A stretch of 64,000 nt of DNA. Origin: Myrica gale. Its lineage: Eukaryota; Streptophyta; Magnoliopsida; Fagales; Myricaceae. Made by a program: the position numbers and the translations under genes. Below the pieces are notes generated by a model that was not told the origin of the DNA, did no database searches, and saw nothing but the letters and a program-made list of their open reading frames with translations. Positions 9,150 through 22,482 of the stretch are shown here, piece after piece. Each line of letters begins with the position of its first letter. Within the stretch, counting starts at the first letter, position 1. The stretch lies in contig OZ005608.1 of the NCBI GenBank assembly GCA_963930655.1, forward strand, positions 25,445,271 to 25,509,270, written 5' to 3'.

Positions 9150-11674
9150 TAAAATATTTTGTGATTTTTTTTGGGTAGATATTTGTGTTAACAATATCTC
9201 TGAATTTTATTCAAAATCTTCACTTATGTCATAAGAATACCGTAGATACATCTAAAAATAAAGACTTTAAAACATCAAATTAAGGACTCAAAATAACAAA
9301 GAATAAACATACAAACCAAAAACATACCCACAAGCCTAAAATTCCAATTTATCAAGACGCAGAATACCACGCATATACCATAAGGCATAACATCAAATTC
9401 CACACATTGAATCCTCTAATTACCAACAGGCTACATAAACTTCCATTGCCATCCATTTTTAAGTCTCCCAACTAGTCATTAATTAAACGTACATTGACTG
9501 TAACAGCAATAAAGGAGAAAAACTTGGTACCTCATCAAAATTGAATATATTATACCAAAATCAAAACGCTACTACGTCCCATTTGGCATCTCAATTTTTG
9601 GATGTATCTTTACATAATTAACATTTTGTTAGTCATTAAATTTGATTAAGGTGCGTCATAATAGACATTATCAAAGTTGATCCTACAATTCTCTTGAGCA
9701 TATATAATATCCACAAAACACGTCACTTTCGCATTACATGTACAATGAAAAGAGATCTGATGCATGGTGAAGAGAAGTATAGCAAGCAAAACAATTGGAT
9801 AATTATTGATAAAAAGCATATACACGTGAACGGTGAGCGGTGAACGGAAGAGATAAGTAGAGTTGTCTTGTTTAGTCAAAAAAAAGAGAGAGAGACAAGA
9901 GAACATGCAAGAGGGTATCTTTGGAGACTGCTTGATATATGGTCGGGGAAAAAAAAAAGGCATATTTGCAGATTTTCTTCTAAGCCCAAACCCTATTCCT
10001 TCGCCACGCGAACCTTCTTCTGTCCGAGCTATGGGTCCCACAACGGGCCTTTAGTGTGGATCCCACACGATAGGCCCTGCGCCCTACCCTTTTTGGGATC
10101 CTCAATTTTGGACCCCTGAGAATCTGTACCGCCAATTCCCACTTGTGATAGTGCGTATATTGTCCTGGTCCCCTATTGCCATCACACTTTTAAGGCCTAC
10201 TTGTCTCATTGACGGTGCACATGGGCCGGGCTTTCAGACATTCAAAAGTATATTAGAAAAATCACCCCAAAAAAAATGCCTCTCCCGCAATTAACCGAGC
10301 AATTATAACACAGATTGCACAGAACACAGATTAGAGAATAAGGCAATTCATCGAGAAAGCTAAAATAGTACTATTACTGACTATGCCTTCGGCCCAACTC
10401 TATTTCTCCCCTACTCACCTTGTACTTTTGTCACACACAGGCCCTATAAGTCTTGTGTAGAAATGGACCATAAGAAAAAGTTTTTGATAAAAGAAGTAGA
10501 TGGAAGAGAGGAAATATATAAGATAGTATTCTAGAATTTATAACTTTTACAATTTGCATATTTGTGGCCAAGAATAAGATATATCAATTCATTTGACATT
10601 TTCCGCTTGAGTTTATCCATAAGTTGTCAAAAGTAGTTTTTCCCACCTTTTATTTATTCCCTTTTGCTTAAAAGAGCATCAGAAAAACCTAGATAGATGA
10701 AACAATGTGTTGTCAATTATAACACCGACACACTAGGGCCCCCATCAGATATCCCCCTACTACAAATGGAGGCAATGATAAAAGGAGATAACTACAACCA
10801 TAAGCCAAATATTTTCATAATTTTTTAATTCATTCAATTGTTTTTCTTGGAAAACAAGTAAACCACAATCTCTGTATTCTACCACTGATCCCACACCTGA
10901 GATTAACCAAACTCTACCCTGGATCCACCTTCAAAGACTTGGAAAATCTAAATACATGCTCCGAAAGCAATTCCTCTATGCATGTTCTCTTATGATTGGT
11001 GAAGAATTCAGATTCAAACACTTTCCTTCACACAGATTTCTGAATAGAAAATTGAAACCTCCTCCGTTCTCTCATTCATTATGTTAATTTCTGCTCAAGC
11101 AGGAACCCAGAGATAAGAGTGCAGACCCCTCAAACATAAAGGTATACTGTAGCTATATTCACTTCATTCCAACACAAACCTCAGCAAGACCATTCATCTG
11201 AAAGTGGACCATCTAGATTAAGCAATTTGAACTATAGAGATCCAATGTGTGTTGTGTGGACAATTGTAGTGGTGGGCAGCATTACAGGTCTACACTTATA
11301 AATTCAATAACCAAGCAGACATCATCTAAAGCAAAACTACATGAATGAAACAAGCTATGTTTAACAATCAATGAAACATGATGATGATGCAAAGGAAGCG
11401 AGGATATAGTAAGTTTACAATCCGATGTACAGTTACAATATGCACACAGAGTAGCATATACAGGGCGCAGATTGATTAGTGCACTGCACCTATCTATACA
11501 CAAAATGAAGACACTATGATAGACCAGTGGAGCTAGAACACTACTAATGGCTTACAATTTTGATTTCTAGCCCTTGGTAGGTCATGAAAACTTGGTTTAT
11601 AGATCTACATAGTATCTCCCGAAATCTTGTAATACAACAACTGAGTGGCATCTTTGGAATGATGAAGGCTGGTT
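9150..11674. other. Gene-free interval between DUF4408 and CAP-H
   Basis: No gene was supported in about 2.5 kb. The stretch is AT-rich, with a slightly GC-richer patch at about 9990-10120 carrying GGATCC-containing short repeats. The part nearest 11674 must include the CAP-H 3' UTR. Short open frames lack family signals. Confidence 0.45.
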
Positions 11675-14600
11675 TCAGTTTTGGCCCGCGGGAAGATGTA
11701 TGCTGAGATCATCCAAAGTGGAGCAGTCGTGAATGCTTAAACCATGCTCATTGGCCAAATGCAAAAGGCAGATGAAACACAAATGTGGAGAGATATCTTC
11801 TGGAGCGGCAGCTTGGCAGTCAACAGGAAAGGTGGACAAGAGATGTCTGAAAGATATCTCGTCTTCGCACGCCTTTTGCCAGAAATATATTATTCAGTAT
11901 AAGAAACCTACTTTTCAAGCTAGATAAATGTAAATAGAAGATAGCCGAAAACAAAAAATTCCCCGACGTACTAATTAAAGCACTGGGACTCATTCCTTAA
12001 AAACATTATCCAAGTCATAATGCAAAACAACTTGCAAGATGCTGGGAACTGGCAAGTGGCAGCAAAACCAATGAGCAATTAGCATTGCCTTTCTACTGAT
12101 AGAAAAGCAGCTCGCTTGCCAAACAATTCATGTTAATGATCTTACAAGAAATCCTGTATTGGAGTTAGGAGAAATGAAAAGAATACGCTCACCGTTTCAG
12201 GAACTTCAGAAGATTCTTGTATGCGATCCCATAGGGTTTCTTTTAGTGAATGTACATCAACTTGTTTTGAAAATTTGTCATATTGAACTTCAATTTTGTT
12301 CACCTAAAGAATCACAAGTCAAGCCTCAGGACAGGAACACCGAGAGATAGAAACCACAAAATCCATGGGAAACATATATTGACAGAGAGAGAGAGAATAA
12401 ACACAAACCCTGCGAGGCTGAGAGATAAGTGTATCTAACTCCTCCGCGTCATTATGGACATGCCCATCATCATAGTGGCCACTATGCCCGCTCTCATTGT
12501 CCCACGATGGCAACCCTTCATCGAAACCATCATTTCCTTCCCAGGAGTTGTCATCTGGATAAAGAAAAATAAGGTACTCATCATTAAGATAACTAATATA
12601 TTCCCCCAAGCCTTCTTGGAGATATTTCTTCCCGTCTTAAATATACTTCTTAAGATATCATGAGAGGGAGAAAAGAAGCAGTATGACCCTACTCTTTTGA
12701 TTAGTGAAAAAGGATGATAGTTTGTCATATGACGTTAATGCAGAAAAAATGTGCATATTCAGCATATAAGACAGTTACAATATTAGATGTTCGCAATAAA
12801 GGAAGAAGGGTCTGTACCTGAAATTGTTCTTCTTCTCTTCCCAAGGCACTGCAATAAGTAGACATTTCATCATAAACACAACAATAATACAGTGGCTAAA
12901 GAATTTATTCCAAATCAGGGCAGTAACATGATTACTCAACTAGACATTCTTCTGATCACTACTGATCTTTACATAAACCATGATTTAAGCTATGCTACCA
13001 ACTAGCATTTGTAATCTGTCCTTGGTTAGTACCAAAGGAATACATTAAATACTTCTTGTAAACACAAATTTAGCCCACTGTTTATATACCTCTGTATGTT
13101 GAATTGAGGCCCAAGATTGAGATTCTATAGTTAGTTGGGATCATACTGACCCCATGATAGCCACCTAGCAAAACTTTAAACTCATTTCTGGTAAGACAAT
13201 ATAAAAATTTCATACATTGTTAGAGATTGGTGACATTACCAAAACATTGGGAAGAAGAAACAATTTGACAAGATCCTCAGGCTGATAATGGCAATCTTCT
13301 GGAAGTCTCTTATTAGCCGGTACTCTATTTGTAGGTAAGAGCAAAGACTTTGCATTTTTTGGGGGAAGAAAGATATCCTGCACTTTATTGTCCAAGGATT
13401 TGGTGAAGTCAATGTCAGCTTCAACGAGGATTTTCTTCTTTCCTCTCGTACTTGTGATAGTTGGTCCACTTTCAGTGGCAGCTACATGCTCTGAATCTAC
13501 AAATAAATGCCACATAGAGAAAATCTAATTGGTAGGCATAACATAGGATACAAGCTGAAAACATAATTTTCTGTATATTTCCTACCCTTAGACCTCCGAT
13601 ATTTCCAATGATCAGGACCTGCCCAGGTATTTTGTTTTGAAGTAATTCCAAGTCCTTGAAACAAGAACGTTGAGACCTTCTCAAATCTATCATCTACATC
13701 AGCTTCAGATGACATATAGGGTTCATTCTCCTACACAATATAAGGAAATTATGTAAGACCTTTCACATATTTGTTTCTTTTCAGCATCCACACAATGGCA
13801 AACTTTGGGAGGAGGGGAGCAGTGGAGGCCCCAGCCCCAGGCAGATGGAAGGTTTTCCATATGCCAGTGCCCATTCATAGATCCAACAAAACATACAGCA
13901 GCCTCATTGTGATAGTCTTGGGCAACTATATCTCACCCCGCTGAGAAAAACTTTCTAGATTTGCCTCTAGGTCGATGAAAGGAAAAGTACATGGAATAAG
14001 CTACTCAAAAACCACTTCAGCATACAAGATTTAACAGATACCTCGTGATGACTTTGTAAAGTAGGATCTCCAGAACTGGAGCACTGACTAACAAAACTCG
14101 TCTCATCATGATCAAAGGTCCATGCATCATGATTTCCAACAAAATCAGGACCAAAAGCTGCTTCATCATCTTCATATGCATCAGTGATCACATCTACTTG
14201 CTGATCTACATTAAATGTCTGTGCCTGCCTTTGATTACCATTATCAAAGTGATGGACAATCTCCTTCAGGGTCGGAGAAATTTCATTCGATGCACGTATG
14301 TTGATGACCATCTGTTCAATAGATTCTACAAAGAAAATACACAAATCACTGAAACAAGAAGAGGAAGGAAAAGGTGTGTGTATGCGGGAACATGAACAAG
14401 TAGGATCGGAATGCCATCTTGCTTACCTTTGGCAAAAGAGAGATCAACCATATCAGAAGTATCATTTTGGGATGAACAAGATTTGGACTGCCCTGGAACT
14501 TCGAAAGAATCAAAAAGCACTCGACATCCTCCATATACTCCAAGGTTATTCAACAGAAGACCCTTGGCTCCACCTTCATCAAATTGTGCGGATGTCTGAT

Positions 14601-16964
14601 GATACAGAGGATCCACCGAAAATGCAACTACAAATCCAGGGGGACAAATCTCGAATTCAAAATGGAAAACAGTTGAATAATTGGAGAAATAGAAGCAGGA
14701 AATGAAGTTACCGTCAAACTTCTTAATATTAAGAGCTTCAAAAGAGGATTCCAATGTCGAAAGCGGTGAGACCTATATAACCACTTGCATCAGTTTGCTA
14801 TTTCAGTCTATCCACTAATGCAATATGATCCAAAACCATACCTTCCTCTCAGTATCTTTCTTAGAATGGCTTCTGTCCTGCCCATTGTCCACATTGACTC
14901 CTAAAACAGTTTCTGTTACCAAAGCATTATTTTTGCAAACTAAGAAAAGTGCATAAGCATAGATCTCTATTTTCAACAAATGCTGAAAACTAGGGATACC
15001 ATTGTCAGTTTATGGTTATAATCCAATATCCATGTAGAACATAAAGGAAATCTAGGTATATATTATTGCAGCCTTACAGTGAGTCAAAACTTACGAAAGG
15101 CTTTGAAACACAAAGAAATACCTAAGGCATCAGTTTTTTCAAGCAAAAGATAAAACTTTTTTTTTTATAAGTAAGAAGTTTTATTAACGAGAAAGAGAAA
15201 GAGCAGTACAAAGATTGTACTAACGGAAATTACAACATACAAACAAACAAACTAAGGAAATCCTGAAAATCAAGAAAACCCCCCCCCCAACAACGCATTA
15301 GCCCAGAAGAAAAGATTAAGCAACAAACCACCCTGCAATCGCTCAATAGACAAAGAAGGATCCTCAAAACAACGCTTGTTCCTCTCCCTCCAAAGGCTCC
15401 ACCAAATGCAAGGAGAAATCATCATCCAATTAACCTTAGAGAAAGGATCCTTATACTTTCTCCCCCAACAAATCAAAACGTCCCCCACCCGCTCCAGCAT
15501 AACCCAATGAAGATTTACCAAATAGAAAACAAGCTGCCACATACCTCTTGCCACCGGGCAATGTAGTAATACATGGTTAATCGACTCTCCATCCCCCTTA
15601 CATAAGTAGCACCCATCAAGCACATAAAGACCTCTACGCCTCAAGTTATCAGTTGTCAAAATCCTACCATGCGTAGCCTCCCAAACAAAGGAGACTCTTG
15701 TAGGGACTTTAGATTTCCAAAGATAAAACTAGTGAAGTAAAGTTCGCCTAAAGCAGTTATTTTGGTGCCCCATCTCTACTTGACAAATTCCAGCCATTTC
15801 AGTGTTAGGTTTACCTATTTGGCTTGTATTAATAAAGGAATAATAAGTTGTTGGTAAAACAACATTTATCAACCAATAGCAGCTCCAACTTCCATAACTT
15901 GGGCTTTGAAAGATGGAGACTATGGTGACATGATATTTACCTTGTAATACCAGGACAAAAATAGCTTTTGCACAACTAACAAGTAACCCTATTAGTTATT
16001 ACACAAACCCACTATTCAAAAGAAAATAGTGCCGAACCACAACCAAGCAGCGATTGCTGTGCTCAGCCAGAAAGTAAAGTCCCAACCTTCTTCCTCCTCT
16101 ATACCGGCTCGATTGATCCCACCCAATACCTTATATGCCTCTGAGTGTACCGCATCCACCCTTACAGAGTAAATTTTCACCCCAGCCTCCAATGTGCGAC
16201 TAGCCTACAAATCAAAATCACAACATGAATGCTAAGATATAAATACAAAGCAATATCCACCAATCAACTTTCGCAGAAGTGTTTCAAACCTTTTGAAAAT
16301 TAGTCTCCACATTGTTCTCAGCTTCAACTTTGATAATCTCACTAAGATGATCTATAAGCTTCAGCTCCCAAGTGTTCTTCTGATTTATTTTCTACATTGA
16401 GCAAGAAAGAAAATCAAGGAACACAAAGAATACACGACATAACAGTGACCAGGATTCAACCAGAGTCAGTGGTATAGCCAAATCTTTGCATAATGTAGAA
16501 TCAGTGAGAACTTGTTTGTTTGTGAGATATGAATTTGAGCAAAGTGTGGACCAATTTGTCTAAGAAAGAAACGATTCATATCTCTTTTATTGTTTTTGCT
16601 TTCGGAAATGAAAATTATTTGAGGATTGGGTTTCTCCGAAACCAATAACAAACAAGATATTGAAGAAGAAAAAGTGAGAGAGAGAGTGGACATTTTCGCT
16701 CGCAAGCTTAATGCAATTATGGAACAAGTCGACAATCTGTTCCTTGCTAAGACAAGGATCGGGAGGAGGAGAAGAAGTTGTTGTGGTAGCAGCTATGCGG
16801 CGATTGGCGGCGGCGCGCGCGGCACGTGCCTGAGCGCGTTCGAGTCGGTCATCGTTGGAGCCCAGGAAGAAGGGGCTGGTCGGTGATTGCAGCCGGTTGG
16901 CCGCCGTTGGAGCTCTTTGAGACGGTGCCAGTGATGGCTTAGGGCTTAGAGGTTCTTCAGCCAT
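11675..16964 (-). CDS. CAPH: Condensin complex subunit 2 (CAP-H kleisin)
   Basis: Thirteen exons (genomic high to low): 16964-16692, 16391-16290, 16204-16087, 14900-14842, 14772-14712, 14627-14427, 14325-14042, 13730-13586, 13496-13240, 12848-12818, 12554-12409, 12303-12193, 11872-11675. All junctions are GT-AG and phases agree, giving 661 residues, close to the usual plant length. CAP-H is the kleisin that bridges the SMC2/SMC4 heads of condensin and recruits the HEAT subunits, compacting mitotic and meiotic chromosomes. Signature blocks are TSPFFLGSNDD (about residue 30), DPLYHQTSAQFDEGGAKG (about 205), WAGPDHWKYR, LPEDCHYQPEDLVKLFLLPN, and the C-terminal winged-helix end with DISPHLCFICLLHLANEHG, which by family knowledge contacts an SMC head. 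Long acidic linkers lie between them. Intron 3 carries a LINE fragment but the splice sites are intact. The gene looks functional. An upstream in-frame Met at 17171 is rejected, since homology starts at MAEEP. Confidence 0.95.
15158..15718 (-). mobile_element. 5'-truncated LINE (L1-type) in CAP-H intron 3
   Basis: On the minus strand this encodes the reverse-transcriptase zinc-binding (zf-RVT) end of a plant non-LTR element: KVPTRVSFVWEATHGR, then CYLCKGDGESINHVLLHC (a Cys-x2-Cys...His-x4-Cys pattern). It ends in a short 3' tail and poly-A (a T run at about 15157-15166 on +). The insertion is bounded by a 12-bp direct repeat, AAAGATAAAACT, at 15146-15157 and 15719-15730. Poly-A plus long target duplication and 5' truncation are hallmarks of L1-style target-primed insertion. 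The reading frame is open from about 15720 down to the stop at 15270, so the insertion is young enough to be little decayed. Confidence 0.93.
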
Positions 16965-18209
16965 CGATGTGAGAGACAGAGAGAGCGAGGGAGGGAAATT
17001 TTTGAAAAAGGAGAAGAGAAAGAGGTTAATTTCCTGAGACACGGGAATAGATTTCATAAAATTGGCACTGAAAAAAAAAAGAGACTTAAAATTGGCAGTA
17101 AAACGACGTGTCGTTAAGAAATATGCTGCGAAAATGATTCGATTGCTCGCAACTATTGCCATACTGCGCATGAATAATAGTATAAAGAACTGTGAAGGTA
17201 ATGGTGACCGTTAACCAGATTGAAACTTGCACTGAACAAGTTTTCTAGCCGCAAAAAAACTCCGAAAGGACCAAAACCAAACTCCTCATTACATAAAAGC
17301 ACCTTAATTTCCATCACTGGCTTCCAATGATTCATTATAGGACTTGATCTTGTTATGCACCTAAAGTTTTTAGAGTAAACAACTGTTGAAGTAGGCTTCT
17401 TCGAGTGAGCCTGAGTCCTCCAATTAGGCTACTTCGATGGAGCCTGAGTCCTCCAATTAGTCCTCCGATAAGGCTAAAAAATTACTGTAAATTTTCCATA
17501 ACCTTCATTAACAATAGAAAAGGGTTTTAAATACAGACCAGTGCCTCCACATTCTCTAGCCCACTTCACATAACCAACATCCCACAACACGGGTAAGAAT
17601 CTACTTTTAATTAACTACCACCACTGCAATATAACTAAAGAAGAAATAAACAGAGCTTTACGTCTCCAACTAGCCTGACCCACTAATAGCACTAACCCAT
17701 ATATGCTGATCACTAATACATCTAATTACCGAATGTAGCGTCATCCACGTCATCCAGCAGCTGTCGGCACATGACATTGCTAGTTTCTCAGCCAGTAGAA
17801 CTCATTTTGCCTGGTGAATTCTGAACGATTGGGAGATTTGAATCAACTGGGGCTGCTGATCCAACTTTCTTCCGAAAGATAAATTAGATCATCAGCACTA
17901 TCAATAAGCATAATCTGGAGCTTCCGGTTTACATTATTAATCCATGATTGTATTAAGAAAAAAGTAGGTCAACAATGAATTTCAACAAATAACAAGGAGC
18001 TAATTATATTTGAAATTTGGCCAAGCATGTCAAGACTATAATGCAAACATCAAATTAAGACCCTAAACAATTACAAGACGTAGAGCGACGGTCGGAAACT
18101 TCTTGTTTTTCAATTCCCATACTCAATCCACAAAAGCTTGCAACAAGATCAAAAGCTTTTAACTGTCAGCTGGAAGGTCTGAAGGCAGACATTGAAACGA
18201 TCATATCTC
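16965..18209. other. Interval between CAP-H start and the DUF212 gene end
   Basis: This holds the CAP-H leader and promoter (GA-rich near 16975-16992) and the downstream part of the DUF212 gene. A small tandem duplication of GAGCCTGAGTCCTCCAATTA lies near 17408 and 17440. No further gene was recognised. Confidence 0.45.
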
Positions 18210-20741
18210 CTAACCGGAACTTCTCGTCAGGTATGCTACCACACATCCCAAAATGGCACCTGCAACAACCTGCAGCCATACCAACATGACGACATTTGCT
18301 TGAAGTCAGTGTTATGACTTATGAGTACTACAATGGTTAGAAGCATGTTGGTCAAAAAACTCTTTATAAAGCACGAAACAGTATACGGATCATTTCACTC
18401 TGAAGTCACATTTTATAAACCATGAGTTAAGAGTAGCATTTGTATATAGTGTGCGTAGGAACAATTCTACAGGTGACTGGCAACAAATAGAGCATTTTAC
18501 ATCTTAAGCATCAAAAAGCTTTCAGAAAGCATTATGTCTCCAACACAATGTGCAAGTGAAGTGTGGAAGTGGAAAGCAAACGCTCCAGCTACCAGCAATT
18601 TTGGTGGGCCTGGACTTGCATTACCAGTCTCACTTGTTACAATAAGAATGCACATACAATAGAGCCACTTAATACCCGTGAGCATTGTGCAAGACAAATC
18701 ATTGTCCCTCAAAGTAGCTCCATACCACATGTATAACTACACTGTGAGCAAAAAGAGCTTCAAAATGCAGACCATATCTGCAGAAACGAATAAAAAGGTT
18801 TCTCCTAAAAAATAGAAGGAGGGAGTATAAATCAGGTTTTTTCATGTAAATTCTTCCATTCAAGAAATGAAGACACCACCACAAATTGTAGCTCTCTCAT
18901 TTAATGTAAATGAGTCAAATGTGTACAGTTTCCCTGGCTAGAGAACTATAGTATGCTGCACAAGATATCTCTTTTCGATATGAAAAAACCCAGCAAGGTA
19001 TAACACATAAGAAGACCAAAGATTCAGCCTTTTTCTGTTATTACACTCTAAGTGTGATGGGTGTTACCATCTGGACCATCAAAGGTGGTCCTCCTCTTAA
19101 GAATCCATTATGTATCAGGCACATGGTAGAAAATAGGCAAACATAAAAACCTTTCTTCTTTCCAACTTTTTTTCCCATCAGATAAATTTCTATCCATATA
19201 TATAGTATACTAACCACTTGATCAGACTCGAGTAGTTGAAACCAGGACAACAGCAATAACTTCATCTATACCGATTAAATACAATAAAACCAACAAACCT
19301 GAAGTGGAGTATGACCGAGTGAATCTCGTAGAGGTCTAACATTAGAGACAGGGTGTTCAGGAGGTAGCTCACACACAATTTGATTTAGTAACTGCAATAA
19401 TCCAAACAAACAATATATTAGCCAGGTCCTTAATAGAAACCATGATAGTGGCATCTGATTCCATGATATAAACCAAAAGAAACAGAGAACTAATGATGAC
19501 CATGATAGACATTGTATAATACAGTGGTTCCTTCCAGCAATATTCAAAATATCTCGTTATTTTGCTAATTGAAATGTTGACTATATGCAAGTACCAAGTA
19601 CACTACCAGTAACAAATGATCTTACTTCAGCTTGGCGACCTGCATGAAGTCTCACTCCAGAAGCATCATACATTACCTGCAAGGAACCATTAAGGATATC
19701 GAGGCAGCCAAACCCATGTAAATTTAGGGACACTGAGAAGAAAAATAAGCATCGAAATGTATATCGTTAGTATTTGTTAATACCTTGATTGTTGTTAAGA
19801 CTATATTGTTTAAGTTAATAGGATAAACGGCTTCTTAGATATCAAGTTACACACAAACAATTCACCAACAAGAAGACACTTCCTTCTTATCTATTTATAA
19901 ATACATAAAATATCGTTTTTAGGGAAGTTGAAGTGCCAGAACGAGTATATACGAGTTGGGGACCTCAGGGAAAGAAAACAAGCTTAAAAAATTCAAAAAC
20001 TTTTGTGTAAGTATGGTTCCTTTTGCAAGATTACAAGCTCATTCCATAACAGTGCACATAACAAATAGCTTCCTTTTCATACTGCAAGCTTTTTCATAAG
20101 CTCGGGCAAAGATGGAAGTAGTAAGATAAGCAAGCATGCTCAACACAAAAAAGAATGAACAAAACTTGGTTAAAAGGTACATACAACACATGCCAAGACC
20201 ACTGCAACAGCAAATGCGGATCCTCCAGTTCCTTCTTGCAAGCCAATGGCAGCCGCAAGAGCTGTCACAGTCGCTGAATGTGATGAAGGCATTCCACCTG
20301 AGCTAAGCATTCTTCTCGATTCCCATCTCTTTTCTTTGAACCTGCACGTCTAGGAGTATAGTATATTTGAAACATTAAGCCAAAAAAAAAAAAGCTTAGA
20401 CATAATCCATGACCTTCAGAAGAAAAGCCAATTTCAGCAATAATTATGAGAGGATCTCCCAAAATCGAGATTTCCCATTAATTCCCACCAAGAAGGCAGC
20501 AAGCAATAATCAAAATCGAACGTCTTTTTTCTCAAACTTTCTGAGGACCCACGTAATTCCTGTAAAGAGCAAGGGAGAGGGAGAGAGGGCAGTACCAGGT
20601 GGTGAAGAGCTTTAGAAACTGAGCGAGAGAGAAGGAGAGGAAAGCGGAGATGAGAGGTAGGTTGGAGGGGACGATGGACGGCTCAAACGATTGAGATCTG
20701 AAGTTCGATGCCGCATCAGCGGCCGTCATCACTTCGTTCAT
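18210..20741 (-). CDS. Acid phosphatase/vanadium-dependent haloperoxidase-related protein (DUF212)
   Basis: Five exons (20741-20596, 20341-20185, 19676-19626, 19391-19299, 18269-18210) join in phase to 168 residues, the normal size for this plant family. Family blocks in order are SNLPLISAFLSFSLAQFLK (membrane segment near residue 30), RWESRRMLSSGGMPSSHSAT, a second hydrophobic stretch (GSAFAVAVVLACV), VMYDASGVRLHAGRQAE, PPEHPVSNVRPLRDSLGHTP, and a final hydrophobic segment ending YLTRSSG. Homologues in plants and bacteria are small integral membrane proteins related to PAP2-type phosphatases. The SGGMPSSHSA motif resembles the PAP2 phosphate-binding motif, but the enzymatic activity is not established for this family. 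I chose the Met at 20741 rather than 20756, because homologues begin near MxEVMTAAD. Confidence 0.9.
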
Positions 20742-21940
20742 CTCACAGAGAAACAAGAAGAGAGAGAGAGGAAGAGAGTACTTGCTGGGATGACAATTGG
20801 ATTAGATTCGAGAGAGCCGCTTTTCCGAAAGCAAACCAAGAAAGATCGAGGAAAACACGAACGGGGTCGTCTATTGGTGAAGTCTCGTCCTTGCGTCGCT
20901 AAGAGGGAGACGAAATTCTTCCCCCTTTACTTAGAAAAATAAAAATAAAAATCTCCCCCCCCCCCCCCCCCCTTTTGTTTTTTTGCCCTTTTTGGCTTTT
21001 TCTATTGAAGTTCAGCGGGAGACGAATTCCTTTGCTTCTCTTTCTTTTTCTCGCCGAGAAAGTGGGAAATCGACTCGGGAGTCTGTATTGGCGTTTTTTT
21101 TTTTTTTAGCTTATTCTGTTACCCTACCCATTTTTCCCGTATATTTGTCTTGTGACCGGCTGAAAACCAGTTGGGCCTAATGAGTCTAGAAATAAACCTA
21201 GGGTTGATCATATGGGCAATTAATAGATTTGGACCCAATACAGCCCGGCTCAGGCCCAAAGGACATGACCTGGCCATTTCCTTCCAAGCCCTGAACCTGT
21301 CCGTCTCTCTTTCTTTCGAGGCCTTTCTCTTAAAGACTTAAACCATAAACCCTTGTCTATGCCTCTTAACTCTCTAGCGGTGAGGACTAGAAGGTACACG
21401 GATATTTGCTTCTCCTCTCCTCTTTATATATATATCAGCCTTTCCTCTTTATATTTGTTTCCGTTGGTTTCTGAGAAAGTTAAAGGAAAAATTAGGAAAT
21501 CAACATTTGGTCCTGAGATAGGAAATAATATAGAATTTACTCGAGTTGCTTTTTCTATTGCCCTGGAATCAGAACGAGGATTTTTTTCCCTTTTCCAACT
21601 CATGATTATGTCTGACGGCTAAGAAATTCCTAGTAAAAGAAAAAGGTACAAATTTTGGGACACAAGTATGATAGTCTCCCATTTTCTGGGTTTTTGTGTT
21701 ACCTTTTATACAGTGTTTCCCATTTGTTTTTATAAGTTGTATGCTGTTTGGGTCCAAAGAAAGTTTGCGAATGAAAAGGACTCGACATTTCATTTTTTTG
21801 GGTAGTAATTTAAGCAGGCTAATTTGGCTTGGGTTTTTCATTGTCTGACTTGCTCTTGTTTTAAACTATCCCCTTAACGCAGGGTTGGTTGAATGCTTTC
21901 ATTTGATTTCCTGGCTTTGATTGCATAAAATTTTAGGACC
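20742..21940. other. Interval between the DUF212 gene and the prohibitin remnant
   Basis: This holds the DUF212 gene leader (GA-rich, about 20755-20780), an 18-base C run (20955-20972), T-rich tracts, and probably the original promoter and leader intron of the prohibitin copy. An acceptor-like TTTTAG precedes the start-codon position. No gene was recognised. Confidence 0.4.
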
Positions 21941-21999
21941 ACGAATTTCAACAACGTTAAGAGTTCCCAAGGTGCCTGTCGGTGGCGCGACGTATACCT

Positions 22000-22482
22000 T
22001 GTAAGAGTAAAATCACAATCAACCATTACGATTGTGAATGTAGCGGAATAAAACATCAGGATCTTTACCTCCAGCCTTCTTACTCAGCACTCAAACTCGG
22101 AATCTCTTCAGAGTAATTTTATGAATTTGTAATTTAGTGAGACTCTTTCAACCTATGTCTATGCCTTACATAGTATGCATTAGATGTTATACACATGTCT
22201 CTTATTTATAGGCTAGGTCAGGGACCCTCAATCTGTTGTAGATTTGAATTTGTTCCTTTCATCAAGGTAATTCAAATTCAAAATCAAATAGCAATCTTTA
22301 TCTAATTGGTTACAATTTGAATTCCAATTTAAATCAGAAATCAAATTGCAATCTTTATCCAATTAGTTCTAAATTTGAATCTGCTACAGATTCCATAATC
22401 TTATTTAACTGACATCATAATCTTTAAAACTTTAAAAGATTTTACATGTCAATTAGGTCACCTTAAGGAAATATTTCTAACA
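22000..22482 (-). repeat. 3' LTR of the internally deleted copia element
   Basis: On the minus strand it starts TGTTAGAAATATTTCCTTAA and ends TCTTACA, directly after the polypurine tract at about 22483-22495. It pairs with the copy at 23625-24109, from which it differs by scattered substitutions and a small indel (ACATGTC versus ACATATGTC). Confidence 0.93.

Noticed and set aside
14298-14705. 135-codon plus-strand frame
   Set aside because: Antisense shadow of CAP-H exons 6 and 7.
16626-16886. 86-codon plus-strand frame
   Set aside because: Antisense to CAP-H exon 1, whose reading is fixed by strong homology.
16965-17171. N-terminal extension of CAP-H to an upstream in-frame Met
   Set aside because: Plant CAP-H proteins start at the MAEE/MDES position, and the extension is hydrophobic and GA/T-rich like a leader.
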